From assembly GCF_016124325.1 (NCBI RefSeq), contig NZ_WGNY01000013.1, positions 1 to 64,000 of the forward strand: 64,000 nucleotides of DNA, read 5' to 3'. Each line of letters starts with the position of its first letter. Within the stretch, counting starts at the first letter, position 1. Positions 17,189-28,283 of the stretch are shown here, one piece after another. A program made the translations under genes and the position numbers. Below the pieces are notes generated by a model. That model saw only the letters and a list, made by a program, of their open reading frames with translations, searched no databases and had not been told where the DNA came from. Source of the DNA: Phenylobacterium sp. GTDB taxonomy: Bacteria; Pseudomonadota; Alphaproteobacteria; Caulobacterales; Caulobacteraceae.

Positions 17189-17698
17189 CTAGTCTGACGG
17201 CCAGCCCGGCCAGGCCTCGATCAGCCCGACCAGTTCGGGGATGTCGGCATAGAGATGATCGGCGCCCGAGGCCTCGCGGACGGCCTGGCCCGGGACCAGT
17301 CGCGCCAGCTCGGCGAGCGACCCGGTGGGATCCTCCGCCTGCTGGATGAAGAGCGTCGGCGCGCGCGCCGCATGCCGGGCCAGGAGATCGCCGCGCGCCT
17401 CGGCCAGGAGGCGGTTCACCGGCGCGCCGATCAGGACGCAGGCCCGCGGGGCGAGGCCGTGATCGGCGCAGGCCGCGGCGGCGACGAGACAGCCGATCGA
17501 CTTGGCGACGACGACGTCGGGCCGCCAGCCGGCGGCCAGACGGGCCTCGCCATCGAGGTCGGGATTCACGAAGTCACCCGCCCAGAACGCGTAGTCCAGC
17601 ACCCGCGCCTCATCCCCGGGACGCGCGAGCGCGGCGACCAGCGCGCGCATCTGGCCCGAAGACTCGGGAAGGCGGCCCGGCAGGCCGAGGACGCCCAC
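17189..17698 (-). CDS. Small alpha/beta-hydrolase-like protein
   Basis: This 169-residue protein has a nucleophile-elbow-like VVAKSIGCLVAAA (serine in AKSIG), a strand ACVLIGAPVN, APTLFIQQAEDPTG with a candidate acid, and a late SGADHLYADIPEL with the candidate histidine. This matches compact KANL3/RBBP9-type hydrolases. The substrate is unknown. The GTG at 17698 is the longest reasonable start. An internal ATG 16 codons later would cut the first strand. It follows the secreted 106-residue gene by 12 bases. Confidence 0.6.
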   Translation of the reverse strand: MGVLGLPGRLPESSGQMRALVAALARPGDEARVLDYAFWAGDFVNPDLDGEARLAAGWRPDVVVAKSIGCLVAAAACADHGLAPRACVLIGAPVNRLLAEARGDLLARHAARAPTLFIQQAEDPTGSLAELARLVPGQAVREASGADHLYADIPELVGLIEAWPGWPSD

Positions 17699-17710
17699 CC
17701 GGGGGGACCG

Positions 17711-18031
17711 CTAGCGGATCTTGACCATGGCCGAGCCGCGCGGGCCGGTCACCTCGAAGCTGTCGCCCGACTTCTTGTCGTGGGGATAGGTGGCGCACGT
17801 CTCCTCGGGATCGAAGTTGGAGCTGGTGCACAGCTTGTCGCCGTCGATGCGCCACTGACCGACGACCTGGCCATCCAGAGCGGTGAACTTGCCGTCGGGC
17901 GTGTAGGTGACTTCGATGTCCATGCCCTGGGCGTTGAACACGATGCCTTTGGTGGTGACTTCATCCAGCGTGTCGGCGAACGCCGGCGCGGCGGCGGCCA
18001 GGACGACGGCGGCGATGGCGTAGCGGATCAT
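17711..18031 (-). CDS. Small secreted protein of unknown function
   Basis: This 106-residue protein begins with a clear signal peptide ending in APAFA (about residue 19). The mature part is beta-rich: GIVFNAQGMDIEVTYTPDGK, VVGQWRIDGDKLCTSS, then CATYPHDKKSGDSFEV. Two cysteines could form a disulfide. The alternating strands look like a small periplasmic beta-barrel or sandwich, but no family is recognised. GGGGAGG lies upstream of the ATG at 18031. Confidence 0.7.
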   Translation of the reverse strand: MIRYAIAAVVLAAAAPAFADTLDEVTTKGIVFNAQGMDIEVTYTPDGKFTALDGQVVGQWRIDGDKLCTSSNFDPEETCATYPHDKKSGDSFEVTGPRGSAMVKIR

Positions 18032-18067
18032 GACGGTCCTCCCCTGTTCCTGGGGAAGAGCATATCG

Positions 18068-18466
18068 CTATTCCGGCAACGCTTCGATGATGACGAACGC
18101 CTGGGCGTAGGGATGGTCGTCGGTGAGGGTCAGGTGGATCACCGCCTTCATGCCGGGCGGGGTCATCTCCTCGAGGCGGGCCAGCGCGCCGCCGGTGAGC
18201 GCCATGGTGGGCTGGCCCGAGCGCATGTTGACCACGCCCATGTCGCGCCAGAAGACGCCCCGGCGCATGCCGGTGCCGAGCGCCTTGGCGCAGGCCTCCT
18301 TGGCGGCGAAACGCTTGGCGTAGCTGGCCGCGGCGTCGGCCTTGCGCTCGGAGCGCGCGCGTTCCAGCTCGGTGAAGACGCGCTCGCGGAAACGGTCGCC
18401 GAACCGCTCGAGGCTGTTCTGGATGCGGCGGATGTCGGAGAGGTCGGAGCCCAGGCCGAGGATCAT
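18068..18466 (-). CDS. acpS: Holo-[acyl-carrier-protein] synthase
   Basis: AcpS transfers 4-phosphopantetheine from CoA to acyl carrier protein. The 132-residue length is normal. The conserved blocks are [13 protein letters not shown] (metal-binding Asp) and [17 protein letters not shown] (Glu and Lys), with the C-terminal [15 protein letters not shown] strand. It lies 40 bases after pdxJ on the same strand, the usual pdxJ-acpS order in alphaproteobacteria. Confidence 0.95.
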   Translation of the reverse strand: MILGLGSDLSDIRRIQNSLERFGDRFRERVFTELERARSERKADAAASYAKRFAAKEACAKALGTGMRRGVFWRDMGVVNMRSGQPTMALTGGALARLEEMTPPGMKAVIHLTLTDDHPYAQAFVIIEALPE

Positions 18467-18506
18467 GCCGCCCGCACCGCCGCCGGCGTTTCGAAGGAAA
18501 CGCCGG

Positions 18507-19295
18507 TCATCTTGAATTGACCTGAGCCAACGCCGGACCGGCGTTGGTTCGGGCCTCTTCCATCAAGGCGCGCATCCGCTGGATGGCGGGGCCGAGGCCG
18601 ATGAAGATCGCCTCGCCGATCAGGAAGTGGCCGATGTTGAGCTCCATCAGCTCGGGGATCGCCGCGACAGGCTTGACCGTCTCGTAGTCGATGCCGTGGC
18701 CGGCGTGGACCTCCAGGCCGAGGCGATGGGCCTCGGCGGCGGCCTTGCGGAGGTTGTCCAGCAGCGCGTCGGTCAGGGCCTGGGGTTTGCGCTCGCGGAC
18801 CGCCTGGCAATAGGCGCCGGTATGCAGCTCGACCACCTGGGCGCCGACCGACTTCGCCGCGGTGACCTGGGCCAGATCGGGATCGACGAAGCACGAGACG
18901 CGGATGCCGGCGTCGACCAGACGGCGGACGACCGGGGCGATGCCGTTGTGCCCCTTGACGACGTCCAGCCCGCCCTCGGTGGTCACCTCCTCGCGCCGCT
19001 CGGGCACCAGGCAGGCGGCGTGCGGGCGGTGGGCGAGCGCAATGGCCTCCATCTCGGGCGTGACGGCGCACTCGAAGTTCAGCGGCCGGCCGCGGCGGCG
19101 GCAGGTGACGGCCAGGGCGTCGATGTCGGCGTCGGAGATGTGGCGGCGATCCTCGCGCAGGTGGGCGGTGATCCCATCGGCGCCGGCGGCCAGCGCCATC
19201 TCGGCGGCGCGCACGGGATCGGGATAGCCCTCGCCGCGCGCGTTCCGCACGGTGGCCACGTGGTCGATGTTCACCCCCAGCCGCAGACGGGTCAT
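18507..19295 (-). CDS. pdxJ: Pyridoxine 5-phosphate synthase
   Basis: PdxJ condenses 1-deoxyxylulose 5-phosphate with 3-amino-2-oxopropyl phosphate to make pyridoxine phosphate, the DXP-dependent vitamin B6 route. The 262-residue TIM barrel shows [16 protein letters not shown] at the start, [13 protein letters not shown], and the phosphate-binding [12 protein letters not shown] and [17 protein letters not shown]. The start overlaps the pyrE stop as ATGA, indicating coupling. Confidence 0.96.
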   Translation of the reverse strand: MTRLRLGVNIDHVATVRNARGEGYPDPVRAAEMALAAGADGITAHLREDRRHISDADIDALAVTCRRRGRPLNFECAVTPEMEAIALAHRPHAACLVPERREEVTTEGGLDVVKGHNGIAPVVRRLVDAGIRVSCFVDPDLAQVTAAKSVGAQVVELHTGAYCQAVRERKPQALTDALLDNLRKAAAEAHRLGLEVHAGHGIDYETVKPVAAIPELMELNIGHFLIGEAIFIGLGPAIQRMRALMEEARTNAGPALAQVNSR

Positions 19296-19888
19296 GCGCG
19301 CAGCCTCTTGGAGCCTGGCTCCTCGGCCGGCAGGGCCGCGAGTTCGGGCGGGATCTCGTCGGGGGCGTAGGACGGCACGTCGACGGTCGCCAGGGCCACC
19401 AGCGGCCAGCCCACCTCGGCGCGGCCGCCCGAGCGGTCGACGATGCAGGCGCAGCAGAGCACCTGGCCGCCGGCGGCCTCGATGGGCTCCACCGCCTCGC
19501 GGAACGAGCCGCCGGTGGTGATGACGTCCTCGACGACGACCACCTTGGCGCCCGGGGCGATCCTGAACGCGCGGCGCAGGCGGAACTTGCCGTCCTCGCG
19601 CTCGACGTAGATCGACGGCACGCCGAGGGCGCGGGCCACTTCGTAGCCGGGAATGATCGCACCGACCGCCGGGGCGACGATCACGTCGGGCTTGCCGAAC
19701 TGCGCCTCGATCTTCTCGGCCAGGGCCTTGCAGAGCCGCTCGGTGCGGTCGGGGAACTGGAAGACCAGGTTCTTCTGCAGGAACATCGGGCTGTGCCGCC
19801 CCGAGGCCAGGATGAAGTGGCCTTCGCGCAGCGCGCCCGCGCCGCGGAATTCCTCAAGGACGTCTTCGGTGGTCATGGCGGTGCTCAT
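19292..19888 (-). CDS. pyrE: Orotate phosphoribosyltransferase
   Basis: PyrE makes OMP from orotate and PRPP in pyrimidine synthesis. The 198-residue product shows the PRPP loop [14 protein letters not shown], the substrate segment [13 protein letters not shown] and [12 protein letters not shown]. The ATG at 19888 is chosen. A second ATG at 19876 is equally possible and neither has a strong ribosome-binding site. It leads the pyrE-pdxJ-acpS run and is divergent from the cyclase-like gene. Confidence 0.93.
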   Translation of the reverse strand: MSTAMTTEDVLEEFRGAGALREGHFILASGRHSPMFLQKNLVFQFPDRTERLCKALAEKIEAQFGKPDVIVAPAVGAIIPGYEVARALGVPSIYVEREDGKFRLRRAFRIAPGAKVVVVEDVITTGGSFREAVEPIEAAGGQVLCCACIVDRSGGRAEVGWPLVALATVDVPSYAPDEIPPELAALPAEEPGSKRLRA

Positions 19889-20012
19889 GACGGTGGAAAT
19901 AGCTTCCTTCGCGCGCCTCCGGAAGGTCCGGCCCGCGAAAGCCGGCACGGTCAACCGCGGTTCATCATTGGCGGATGTTAACCGTCTGGTGTTGCGACCT
20001 GTTTATCGTTCG

Positions 20013-21071
20013 ATGGAACAAGTCGGCGTGAGCCGCAGGGGTGATGGTCCTTTGTCTGCACAGCCCGCAAGAAGCGAAGCTGGCGAACGCAAAGTCTTTC
20101 CGGACGAGTTCCCGGAGGGGCTGAAGCCGCGGTTGCGGCTGTTCCTCAGCGCCGACCTCGTCGGGTCCACCCCGTACAAGCAGTCGCGCCAGATCTGGCG
20201 CCCCGAAATCCTCAGCTTCTACAGGAACTTCGACTACGCGCTTCAGACGCGCTACCGCGCCTTCTGCGAAGGCCGCGACGACCTGGGCCAGGCCCCGGAA
20301 TTCTGGAAGAGCAACGGCGACGAGCTGCTCTACACCTGCGAACTGGCCAACCTGAGCCACGCGCACGCGGTGATGCACGTCTGGCTGGCGGCGCTCGACG
20401 AGTACCGGGCCATGAGCGACGAGATCTCCAAGCACCTCGACGTGAAGTCGACGGCCTGGATCGGCCTGTTCCCGGTGCCCAACGCCGAGGTCTTCTTCCG
20501 CCGCGGCGCGAGCGACTACGGCCCGCACGAGGCCGACGACGCCCTCCTGGTGCAATCGCAGCTCCGCGACGAGTGGTACGCCAACCGCGCCAACACCCAG
20601 ATCGTTCGCGACTTCGTGGGCCCGTCGATCGACACGGGCTTCCGCCTGGGCTCGTGGGCCAGCCCACGGCGCCTGATCGTCTCGGTCGACCTGGCGTTCC
20701 TGCTAACCGGCGCCTATTCCAAGGGGATCGGGCCGCTGCGCCTGCACCTGTCGGGCCGCGACACGCTGAAGGGCATCATCGGCAACCAGCCCTACCCCAC
20801 CATCTGGATCCCGGTGGGCGGCGGCCCGGCCCCGATCGAGCCCGACGAGCGCCTGCTGGGCCACATCTCGACCGACCGGGCGACCATCCGCTCGCACTGC
20901 GAAGCCATCATCGAGCAGAACTACAAGTCGATCACCCCGCTCTACCTCGCCGGCGCGCGCTACGAGGACTACGACTGGGTGCCGCCCTACATCCTCGACC
21001 GCATCCTGCGGCTCTGGGAGGAGGAGGTGCGCTACCGCACCGACCGCACGGGCGTGGTGATCCTGGACTAG
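20013..21071 (+). CDS. Divergent class III nucleotidyl-cyclase-like protein
   Basis: This 352-residue soluble protein is unlike its core-gene neighbours. It carries the ordered marks of a class III cyclase catalytic domain: LFLSADLVGST (metal Asp48), FWKSNGDELLY (Lys99, metal Asp103, Glu104), and GPSIDTGFRLGSW aligned with the canonical VNxAAR box, where Arg211 is kept but Asn is replaced by Asp207, followed by RRLIVSVDLAFLL. The C-terminal 110 residues are of unknown type. No sensor, membrane or effector domain is present. It could make a cyclic nucleotide, including a pyrimidine one as in Pycsar enzymes, or be a non-catalytic relative. The start at 20013 lacks a clear ribosome-binding site. 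Confidence 0.6.
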   Translation: MEQVGVSRRGDGPLSAQPARSEAGERKVFPDEFPEGLKPRLRLFLSADLVGSTPYKQSRQIWRPEILSFYRNFDYALQTRYRAFCEGRDDLGQAPEFWKSNGDELLYTCELANLSHAHAVMHVWLAALDEYRAMSDEISKHLDVKSTAWIGLFPVPNAEVFFRRGASDYGPHEADDALLVQSQLRDEWYANRANTQIVRDFVGPSIDTGFRLGSWASPRRLIVSVDLAFLLTGAYSKGIGPLRLHLSGRDTLKGIIGNQPYPTIWIPVGGGPAPIEPDERLLGHISTDRATIRSHCEAIIEQNYKSITPLYLAGARYEDYDWVPPYILDRILRLWEEEVRYRTDRTGVVILD

Positions 21072-21093
21072 GGACGCCGACGGCCCCGGCGGA

Positions 21094-23262
<2,169 letters not shown>

Positions 23263-23387
23263 CGGCGGGCGGCGCGCCGCCGTGACGGCGCGGCTCTCCC
23301 CGGCCAGGTCGGATTTCAGGACGTCGTGAAGTGGGGCGGCGGTTGGGATCGCCGCCTCGGGTGCAAGCGGTTCTGCGCCTTCCGGGC

Positions 23388-23747
23388 TCAGTACCGCTCC
23401 TCCTGGCCGCCGTCGCGGTCGCTCTGCAGGGCGCGGACCAGTTCCAGTTCGCTCATCTGCGTGTGGGTGGGATCGGCCAGCAGGGCCAGGGTTTCCGCCT
23501 CTTCCTCGGCCTCGGACCGCTCGTCGACCCGTTGCAGGGTGCCGATGAGGTTTTCCTTCAGCTCCTCGGCGTCGACCACGTCCTCGGCGATCTCGCGCAG
23601 GGCCACGACCGGGTTCTTGTCGTTGTCGCGGTCGACCATCAGTTGCGAGCCGGCCGAGATGGCGCGGGCGCGATGGGCCGACAGCAGCACGAGGCTGAAG
23701 CGGTTGGGGACCTTCTCGATGCAGTCTTCGACGGTGACGCGGGCCAT
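23388..23747 (-). CDS. rpoZ: RNA polymerase omega subunit
   Basis: Omega helps fold and assemble RNA polymerase and forms part of a ppGpp-binding site. The 119-residue protein has the standard N-terminus [20 protein letters not shown], then [20 protein letters not shown] and [13 protein letters not shown], with an acidic C-terminal extension typical of alphaproteobacteria. The pairing with spoT links polymerase and alarmone metabolism. Confidence 0.96.
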   Translation of the reverse strand: MARVTVEDCIEKVPNRFSLVLLSAHRARAISAGSQLMVDRDNDKNPVVALREIAEDVVDAEELKENLIGTLQRVDERSEAEEEAETLALLADPTHTQMSELELVRALQSDRDGGQEERY

Positions 23748-23889
23748 GGAGTCTCTCAGGAGGCGGGGAGTAGCCGTTCAAAATAGCGGTTGGGGCGGTT
23801 TTGTGCAACGCCGCGAGGGTCGCAGGCGGGCCGTCCGCCATTTCCCCATGGATCGGATCGACTTTCGCGTTTCGCCCGCCCGCCCGGCC

Positions 23890-24312
23890 TCACCGCTCGG
23901 TCTTGGCCATCAGGCGCTCGGCGTGGTCCCGAAGCTCCGGCGAGAAGGCGTCGCCCAGATCCTCGAACTCGTAGATCTGGCGCACCTCCAGCTCGACCTC
24001 GCCATGGCCGTCGAGCGCCGGCCAGAGCCTGGCCCACTTGAGCACATCGTCGAGCGAGTCCGCTTCGACCAGGGTGAAGCCGGCGATCAGCTCCTTGGTC
24101 TCGGCGAACGGCCCGTCGATGACCATCGGCTTGCCGCCGCTGAACTTGACGCGCGCGCCCCTGGCCGTGGGCTGTAGGCCGTCGCCGCCGAGGATGGTCA
24201 GCTCGCGGCCCATGGCCTCGTGGTGGTCCATCATCGCCTGGGCGAGTTCGCGGCTGGGCGCGACGCCGGCCTCGGTCTCGGCGTCGGCCTTGCGGATGAT
24301 CATGAAACGCAT
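23890..24312 (-). CDS. YCII-related (DGPF family) protein
   Basis: This 140-residue protein begins MRFMIIRKADAETEAG and contains the DGPF box (VIDGPFAETKELIAGFTLVE) that defines the YCII/DGPF family, a ferredoxin-like dimer fold. Many relatives sit next to ECF sigma factors, but none adjoins this one. The biochemical role is unknown. GGAGACTC precedes the ATG at 24312. Confidence 0.85.
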   Translation of the reverse strand: MRFMIIRKADAETEAGVAPSRELAQAMMDHHEAMGRELTILGGDGLQPTARGARVKFSGGKPMVIDGPFAETKELIAGFTLVEADSLDDVLKWARLWPALDGHGEVELEVRQIYEFEDLGDAFSPELRDHAERLMAKTER

Positions 24313-24450
24313 GGCGAGTCTCCGTCTCGGGGCGCGGGATCGCGCCGAACGCCCCGAGGACGAAGCCGCCCGGCCCACGCCGACATTTCGCGCGAAAAGG
24401 ATCGCCCGGACGGCTTCCGAACGCGAGCCGGCGGTGATCTAACCTCCGCC

Positions 24451-26475
24451 ATGACCCGATTCCTGACCGCGGCGTGCGCCGCCGCCCTCCTCGTCGCCAG
24501 CCCGGCCTGGGCCGAGACCGCCAGCTATTCGTTCATCTTCGGCGGCAAGAACGTCGGCCACCTGATCGCCGACACCAAGGGCGACACCACCACCATCGAC
24601 TTCGACATCAAGAACAACGGCCGCGGTCCCACCGACGCCGAGGTGATCAAGTCGAACGCCGACGGCCTGCCGGTCGACTGGAAGATCACCGGCGCCACCA
24701 CCTTCGGCAGCAAGGTCTCGGAGACCTTCCGCCAGAGCCGCGGCAAGGCGACCTGGGTCGACTCCACCGGCAAGGGCGAGGCCAAGATCGACAAGCCGGG
24801 CCTCTACGTCTCGCAGGCCGGCAGCCCGTGGGGCGACGCGATCATCGCCAAGGCGCTGCTGAAGGCGCCGGGCATGACGCTCCCTGCCCTGCCCGGCGGC
24901 ACGCTGCGGCTGGAAAAGGGCGAGAGCCTGAAGGTGGACGGCGAAGGCGGGCCGCTGACCGTCACGCGCTACGACCTGACCGGCATCAACCTGACGCCCA
25001 CCACCCTGCTGCTGGACGCCCAGGGCGAGATGTTCGCCGAGGTGGATCCCAGCTCGATCCTGGTGCGCAAGGGCTACGAGGGCGAGGAAGTGCGGCTGCG
25101 CCAGCTGGCGGCCGACTGGTCGACGCAGCGCTACGTCGACATGGAGAAGGCGGTCGCCCACCGCTACGACGCCCCCGTGCGGATCCGGAACGTCCGGGTC
25201 TTCGACCCCAAGACCTCGAAGCTGACCGAGCCGGTCTCGGTGCTGGTGGACGGCAAGACGATCGCCGCGGTCGAGCCGCTCGACAGCCCGGCCACACCCG
25301 GCGAGGTGACGATCGACGGCGCCGGCGGGACGCTGGTGGCCGGCATGTACGAGATGCACGGCCACCTCGGCCAGGACGACGCGATGCTGAACCTCATGGC
25401 CGGCATCACCACCGTCCGCGACATGGGCAACGACAACGCCGTGCTGGCCAAGCTGATCGACCGGACGGACGCCGGCGAGATCGGCGGGCCGCACGTGATC
25501 CGCTCGGGCTTCATCGAGGGCAAGAGCCCGTTCAGCGCCAACAACGGGATCCTGGTGGAGAACCAGCAGCAGGCGATCGACGCGGTCCACTGGTACGGCG
25601 CGCGCGGCTTCTGGCAGATCAAGATCTACAACAGCATGAAGGGCGAGTGGGTCCCGGCCATGACCGCCGAAGCCCACAAGCTGGGCATGCGGGTCGCCGG
25701 CCACGTGCCGGCCTTCTCCACGGCCGACCAGATGATCGAGGCCGGCTACGACGAGATCACCCACATCAACCAGTTCATGCTGGGCTGGGTGATCAAGCCC
25801 GACGAGGACACCCGCACCCTCTTCCGCCTGACCGCGCTGAAGCGGCTGCCCGACCTCGACCTGCAGAGCGCCAAGGTGCAGCACACGATCCAGATGATGG
25901 TGGACGGCCACAAGGCCATCGACCCGACCCTGGGCATCCACGAGCAGCTGACCCAGAACCGCGACGGCCAGGTCCCGCCCGGCGCGGTGGACTATCTGGA
26001 CCACATGCCGGTGGGCTACCGGCGCGGGGCGATGAAGGCGTGGGTCGACACCTCGGCGCCCGGCGACGACGCGGCCTATCGCGGCGCGTTCGAGAAGATC
26101 CTCCAGACCGTGAAGATGCTGCACGACCGCGGCGTGTTCATCGTGTTCGGCACCGACACCGGCGGATCGTTCACCTACCACCGCGAGCTGGAACTCTATC
26201 AGCGGGCCGGCTTCACGGCGCCCGAGATCCTGAAGCGGGCCACCTACGACACCGCCAAGTACGTGGGCCAGGACCAGACCATGGGCTCGATCGAGAAGGG
26301 CAAGCTGGCCGACTTCTTCCTGATCCCGGGCGATCCCACCCAGGACCTGAAGGCGATCAAGACCATCCGCATGGTGGTGAAGGACGGCGCGTTCTACTAC
26401 CCCACCGAGGTCTATCCGCGGTTCGGCATCGAGCCGTTCACGACGGCGCCGACGGTGACGCCGCCGAAGTCCTAG
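24451..26475 (+). CDS. Exported amidohydrolase family protein
   Basis: This 674-residue protein has a signal peptide (MTRFLTAACAAALLVASPAWA). A beta-rich N-terminal region of about 220 residues is followed by a metal-dependent amidohydrolase barrel. Metal-site landmarks are YEMHGHLGQD (HxH), a later GHVPAFS, ITHINQF and the Asp in FGTDTGGS. The C-terminus returns to GSIEKGKLADFFLIPGD, typical of the family. Relatives include periplasmic imidazolonepropionase- or prolidase-like hydrolases, and the substrate is unknown. The stop shares CTAG with the convergent folK stop. Confidence 0.85.
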   Translation: MTRFLTAACAAALLVASPAWAETASYSFIFGGKNVGHLIADTKGDTTTIDFDIKNNGRGPTDAEVIKSNADGLPVDWKITGATTFGSKVSETFRQSRGKATWVDSTGKGEAKIDKPGLYVSQAGSPWGDAIIAKALLKAPGMTLPALPGGTLRLEKGESLKVDGEGGPLTVTRYDLTGINLTPTTLLLDAQGEMFAEVDPSSILVRKGYEGEEVRLRQLAADWSTQRYVDMEKAVAHRYDAPVRIRNVRVFDPKTSKLTEPVSVLVDGKTIAAVEPLDSPATPGEVTIDGAGGTLVAGMYEMHGHLGQDDAMLNLMAGITTVRDMGNDNAVLAKLIDRTDAGEIGGPHVIRSGFIEGKSPFSANNGILVENQQQAIDAVHWYGARGFWQIKIYNSMKGEWVPAMTAEAHKLGMRVAGHVPAFSTADQMIEAGYDEITHINQFMLGWVIKPDEDTRTLFRLTALKRLPDLDLQSAKVQHTIQMMVDGHKAIDPTLGIHEQLTQNRDGQVPPGAVDYLDHMPVGYRRGAMKAWVDTSAPGDDAAYRGAFEKILQTVKMLHDRGVFIVFGTDTGGSFTYHRELELYQRAGFTAPEILKRATYDTAKYVGQDQTMGSIEKGKLADFFLIPGDPTQDLKAIKTIRMVVKDGAFYYPTEVYPRFGIEPFTTAPTVTPPKS

Positions 26476-26942
26476 GCGGGGCGTGCGTCGCGGCCCACGG
26501 AGGCCGTGGCGGCCAGCTCGGCGGCGGTCTTGCCCAGCACCGGATGAACCCAACCGGGCGCGATCTCGGCCAGCGGCCCCATGACGAACAGGCGCTCGTG
26601 GGCGCGGGGGTGCGGGACGATCAGGCCCGGCGCGTCGCGCACCTCGCGGCCATGGGCGATCAGGTCGAGGTCGAGGGTGCGCGGCGCGTTCCTGGCCCAG
26701 CGTTCGCGGCCCAGTTCGGCCTCGAGCTTCAGCAGGGCGGCGAGCACCCCGGCGGGTCCGGCGTTCGCCTCGACAAGCGCGACGCCGTTGCGGTACTCAG
26801 GTCCATTCGGGTCGGGCCAGGCGGCCGAGCGCCACCAGGACGACGTTTCAAGGATTTTCAGGCCGACCTCGGGAAATTTCGCCAGAGCCGCCTCCAGCAA
26901 AGCCTCCGACGAGCCGTATGCGCCCGGAAGATTGCTGCCCAA
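26472..26942 (-). CDS. folK: 2-amino-4-hydroxy-6-hydroxymethyldihydropteridine pyrophosphokinase
   Basis: FolK pyrophosphorylates the pterin precursor in folate synthesis. Visible motifs are GSNLPG, PEYRNGV, ERWARNAPRTLDLDLI and VPHPRAHERLFVMGPL. The coordinate uses the only canonical start, a TTG at 26942. The family's first strand (AVVIALGSNL) begins about 6 codons earlier, and the frame stays open only to a TAG at 27006. No ATG or GTG exists there, so the real start may be a CTG (for example 26978) or another non-standard codon. The gene is divergent from the NYN gene with almost no gap. Confidence 0.85.
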   Translation of the reverse strand: MGSNLPGAYGSSEALLEAALAKFPEVGLKILETSSWWRSAAWPDPNGPEYRNGVALVEANAGPAGVLAALLKLEAELGRERWARNAPRTLDLDLIAHGREVRDAPGLIVPHPRAHERLFVMGPLAEIAPGWVHPVLGKTAAELAATASVGRDARPA

Positions 26943-26997
26943 CGCGATGACGACCGCCCGGTCCAGGCCGCTTTTCAGATTGAGGATTTTCGCGCGG

Positions 26998-27591
26998 ATG
27001 ACCTTCTACCCCACTGACCGGCTGGCGTTGTTCATCGATGGGGCCAACCTCTATTCCGCCGCCAAGAACCTCGGGTTCGACATCGACTACCGCAAGCTGC
27101 TGGACGAGTTCAAAAAGCGCAGCGTGCTGGTGCGCGCCTACTACTACACGGCGCTGGTGGAGAATGAGGAGTACTCGCCGATCCGGCCGCTCGTGGACTG
27201 GCTGGACTACAACGGCTTCCGGCTCGTGACGAAGCCGGCCCGCGAGTACACCGACAGCCAGGGCCGCAAGCGGTTCCGGGGCGACATGGACGTGGAGATC
27301 GCGGTCGACATGATGGAGATGGCCGGCCACGCCGACCACATGGTGCTTTTCTCGGGCGACGGCGACTTCCGCAAGCTGGTGGAGGCGGTGCAGCGCCGCG
27401 GGGCGCGGGTGACCGTGGTGTCCACCGTGAAGAGCCAGCCGCCGATGGTGTCGGACGACCTGCGCCGGCAGGCCGACGCCTTCGTGGACCTGGCCGACCT
27501 GGCCGACCTGATCGGGCGGCCGTCGCGGCTGCCCAGGTTCCTGCAGGAGAAGGGCGCCCAGCACGTCGAACGCGACGCCAATGCGGGCTGA
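26998..27591 (+). CDS. NYN domain (LabA/DUF88-type) ribonuclease-like protein
   Basis: This 197-residue protein has the PIN-like NYN fold: FIDGANLYSAAKNLGFDIDY with the first acidic residue, RFRGDMDVEIAVDMMEM with the second pair, and VLFSGDGDFRKLVEAVQRRG with the third. These are the metal ligands expected for an RNA or DNA nuclease. A GAGGA ribosome-binding site lies about 12 bases upstream of the ATG. Its end overlaps the start of the uracil-DNA glycosylase gene by 11 bases, suggesting co-expression. Confidence 0.88.
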   Translation: MTFYPTDRLALFIDGANLYSAAKNLGFDIDYRKLLDEFKKRSVLVRAYYYTALVENEEYSPIRPLVDWLDYNGFRLVTKPAREYTDSQGRKRFRGDMDVEIAVDMMEMAGHADHMVLFSGDGDFRKLVEAVQRRGARVTVVSTVKSQPPMVSDDLRRQADAFVDLADLADLIGRPSRLPRFLQEKGAQHVERDANAG

Positions 27592-28228
27592 CGCCCCGGC
27601 CGAAGCGCCCGCCGACTGCCCGCTCTGCCCCCGCCTCGTCGCCTATCGCCAGGCGAACCAGGCCTCGATCCCGGAGGGCTTCAACGGCGCGGTGGCCTCG
27701 TTCGGCGACCCCGACGCGCGGCTGTGCGTGGTGGGCCTGGCGCCCGGCCGCATGGGCGCCAACCGCACGGGCCGGCCGTTCACCGGCGATGGCGCGGGCT
27801 GGATGCTCTACGACACCCTGCTGAAGACCGGCTTCGCGAGCGGGACCTACGACGCGCGGCCCGACGACGGGCTGACGCTGAGCGACTGCATGATCACCAA
27901 CGCGGTGCGCTGCGCCCCGCCCGGCAACAAGCCGGAGACCAAGGAGGAGGCCAACTGCCGGCCCTTCCTGACCGCGCGCCTGGCCGCCCTGCCCCGGCTG
28001 AAGGTGATCGTGACCCTGGGCGACGTCTCGCGGCGCAACGTGCTGCGGGCGCTGGGCCTGAAGGCCTCGGCGGGGATCGCCGGCCACGGGACCGAGTTCC
28101 CGGCGGGCCCGTACACGGTGCTGAACAGCTATCACTGCTCGCGGCTCAACACGAACACCGGGCGGCTGACGGCGGAGATGTTCGAGGCGGTATTCCGCCG
28201 CGCGCGGGCGCTGATCGACGCCGATTGA
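27581..28228 (+). CDS. Uracil-DNA glycosylase, family 5 (UDGb-like)
   Basis: This enzyme removes uracil and related damaged bases from DNA. The 215-residue protein has CPLCPR near the start and further cysteines (in TNAVRCAPP and EEANCRPF), consistent with the iron-sulfur cluster of families 4 and 5. The active-site block GLAPGRMGANRTGRPFTGDG and the late motif LNSYHCSRLNTNTG fit family 5 rather than family 4. It starts inside the NYN gene. Confidence 0.87.
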   Translation: MRADAPAEAPADCPLCPRLVAYRQANQASIPEGFNGAVASFGDPDARLCVVGLAPGRMGANRTGRPFTGDGAGWMLYDTLLKTGFASGTYDARPDDGLTLSDCMITNAVRCAPPGNKPETKEEANCRPFLTARLAALPRLKVIVTLGDVSRRNVLRALGLKASAGIAGHGTEFPAGPYTVLNSYHCSRLNTNTGRLTAEMFEAVFRRARALIDAD

Positions 28229-28283
28229 CCGGGCCGGCGGCGCACCGCACGGTCGCGCCTTTCCCGGACCTGGAGAGTCCCGC

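Noticed and set aside
20013..21071. Calling this a complete Pycsar anti-phage operon
   Set aside because: No transmembrane, TIR or other effector gene lies beside it, and the neighbours are housekeeping genes on the opposite strand. Only the cyclase-like features can be supported.
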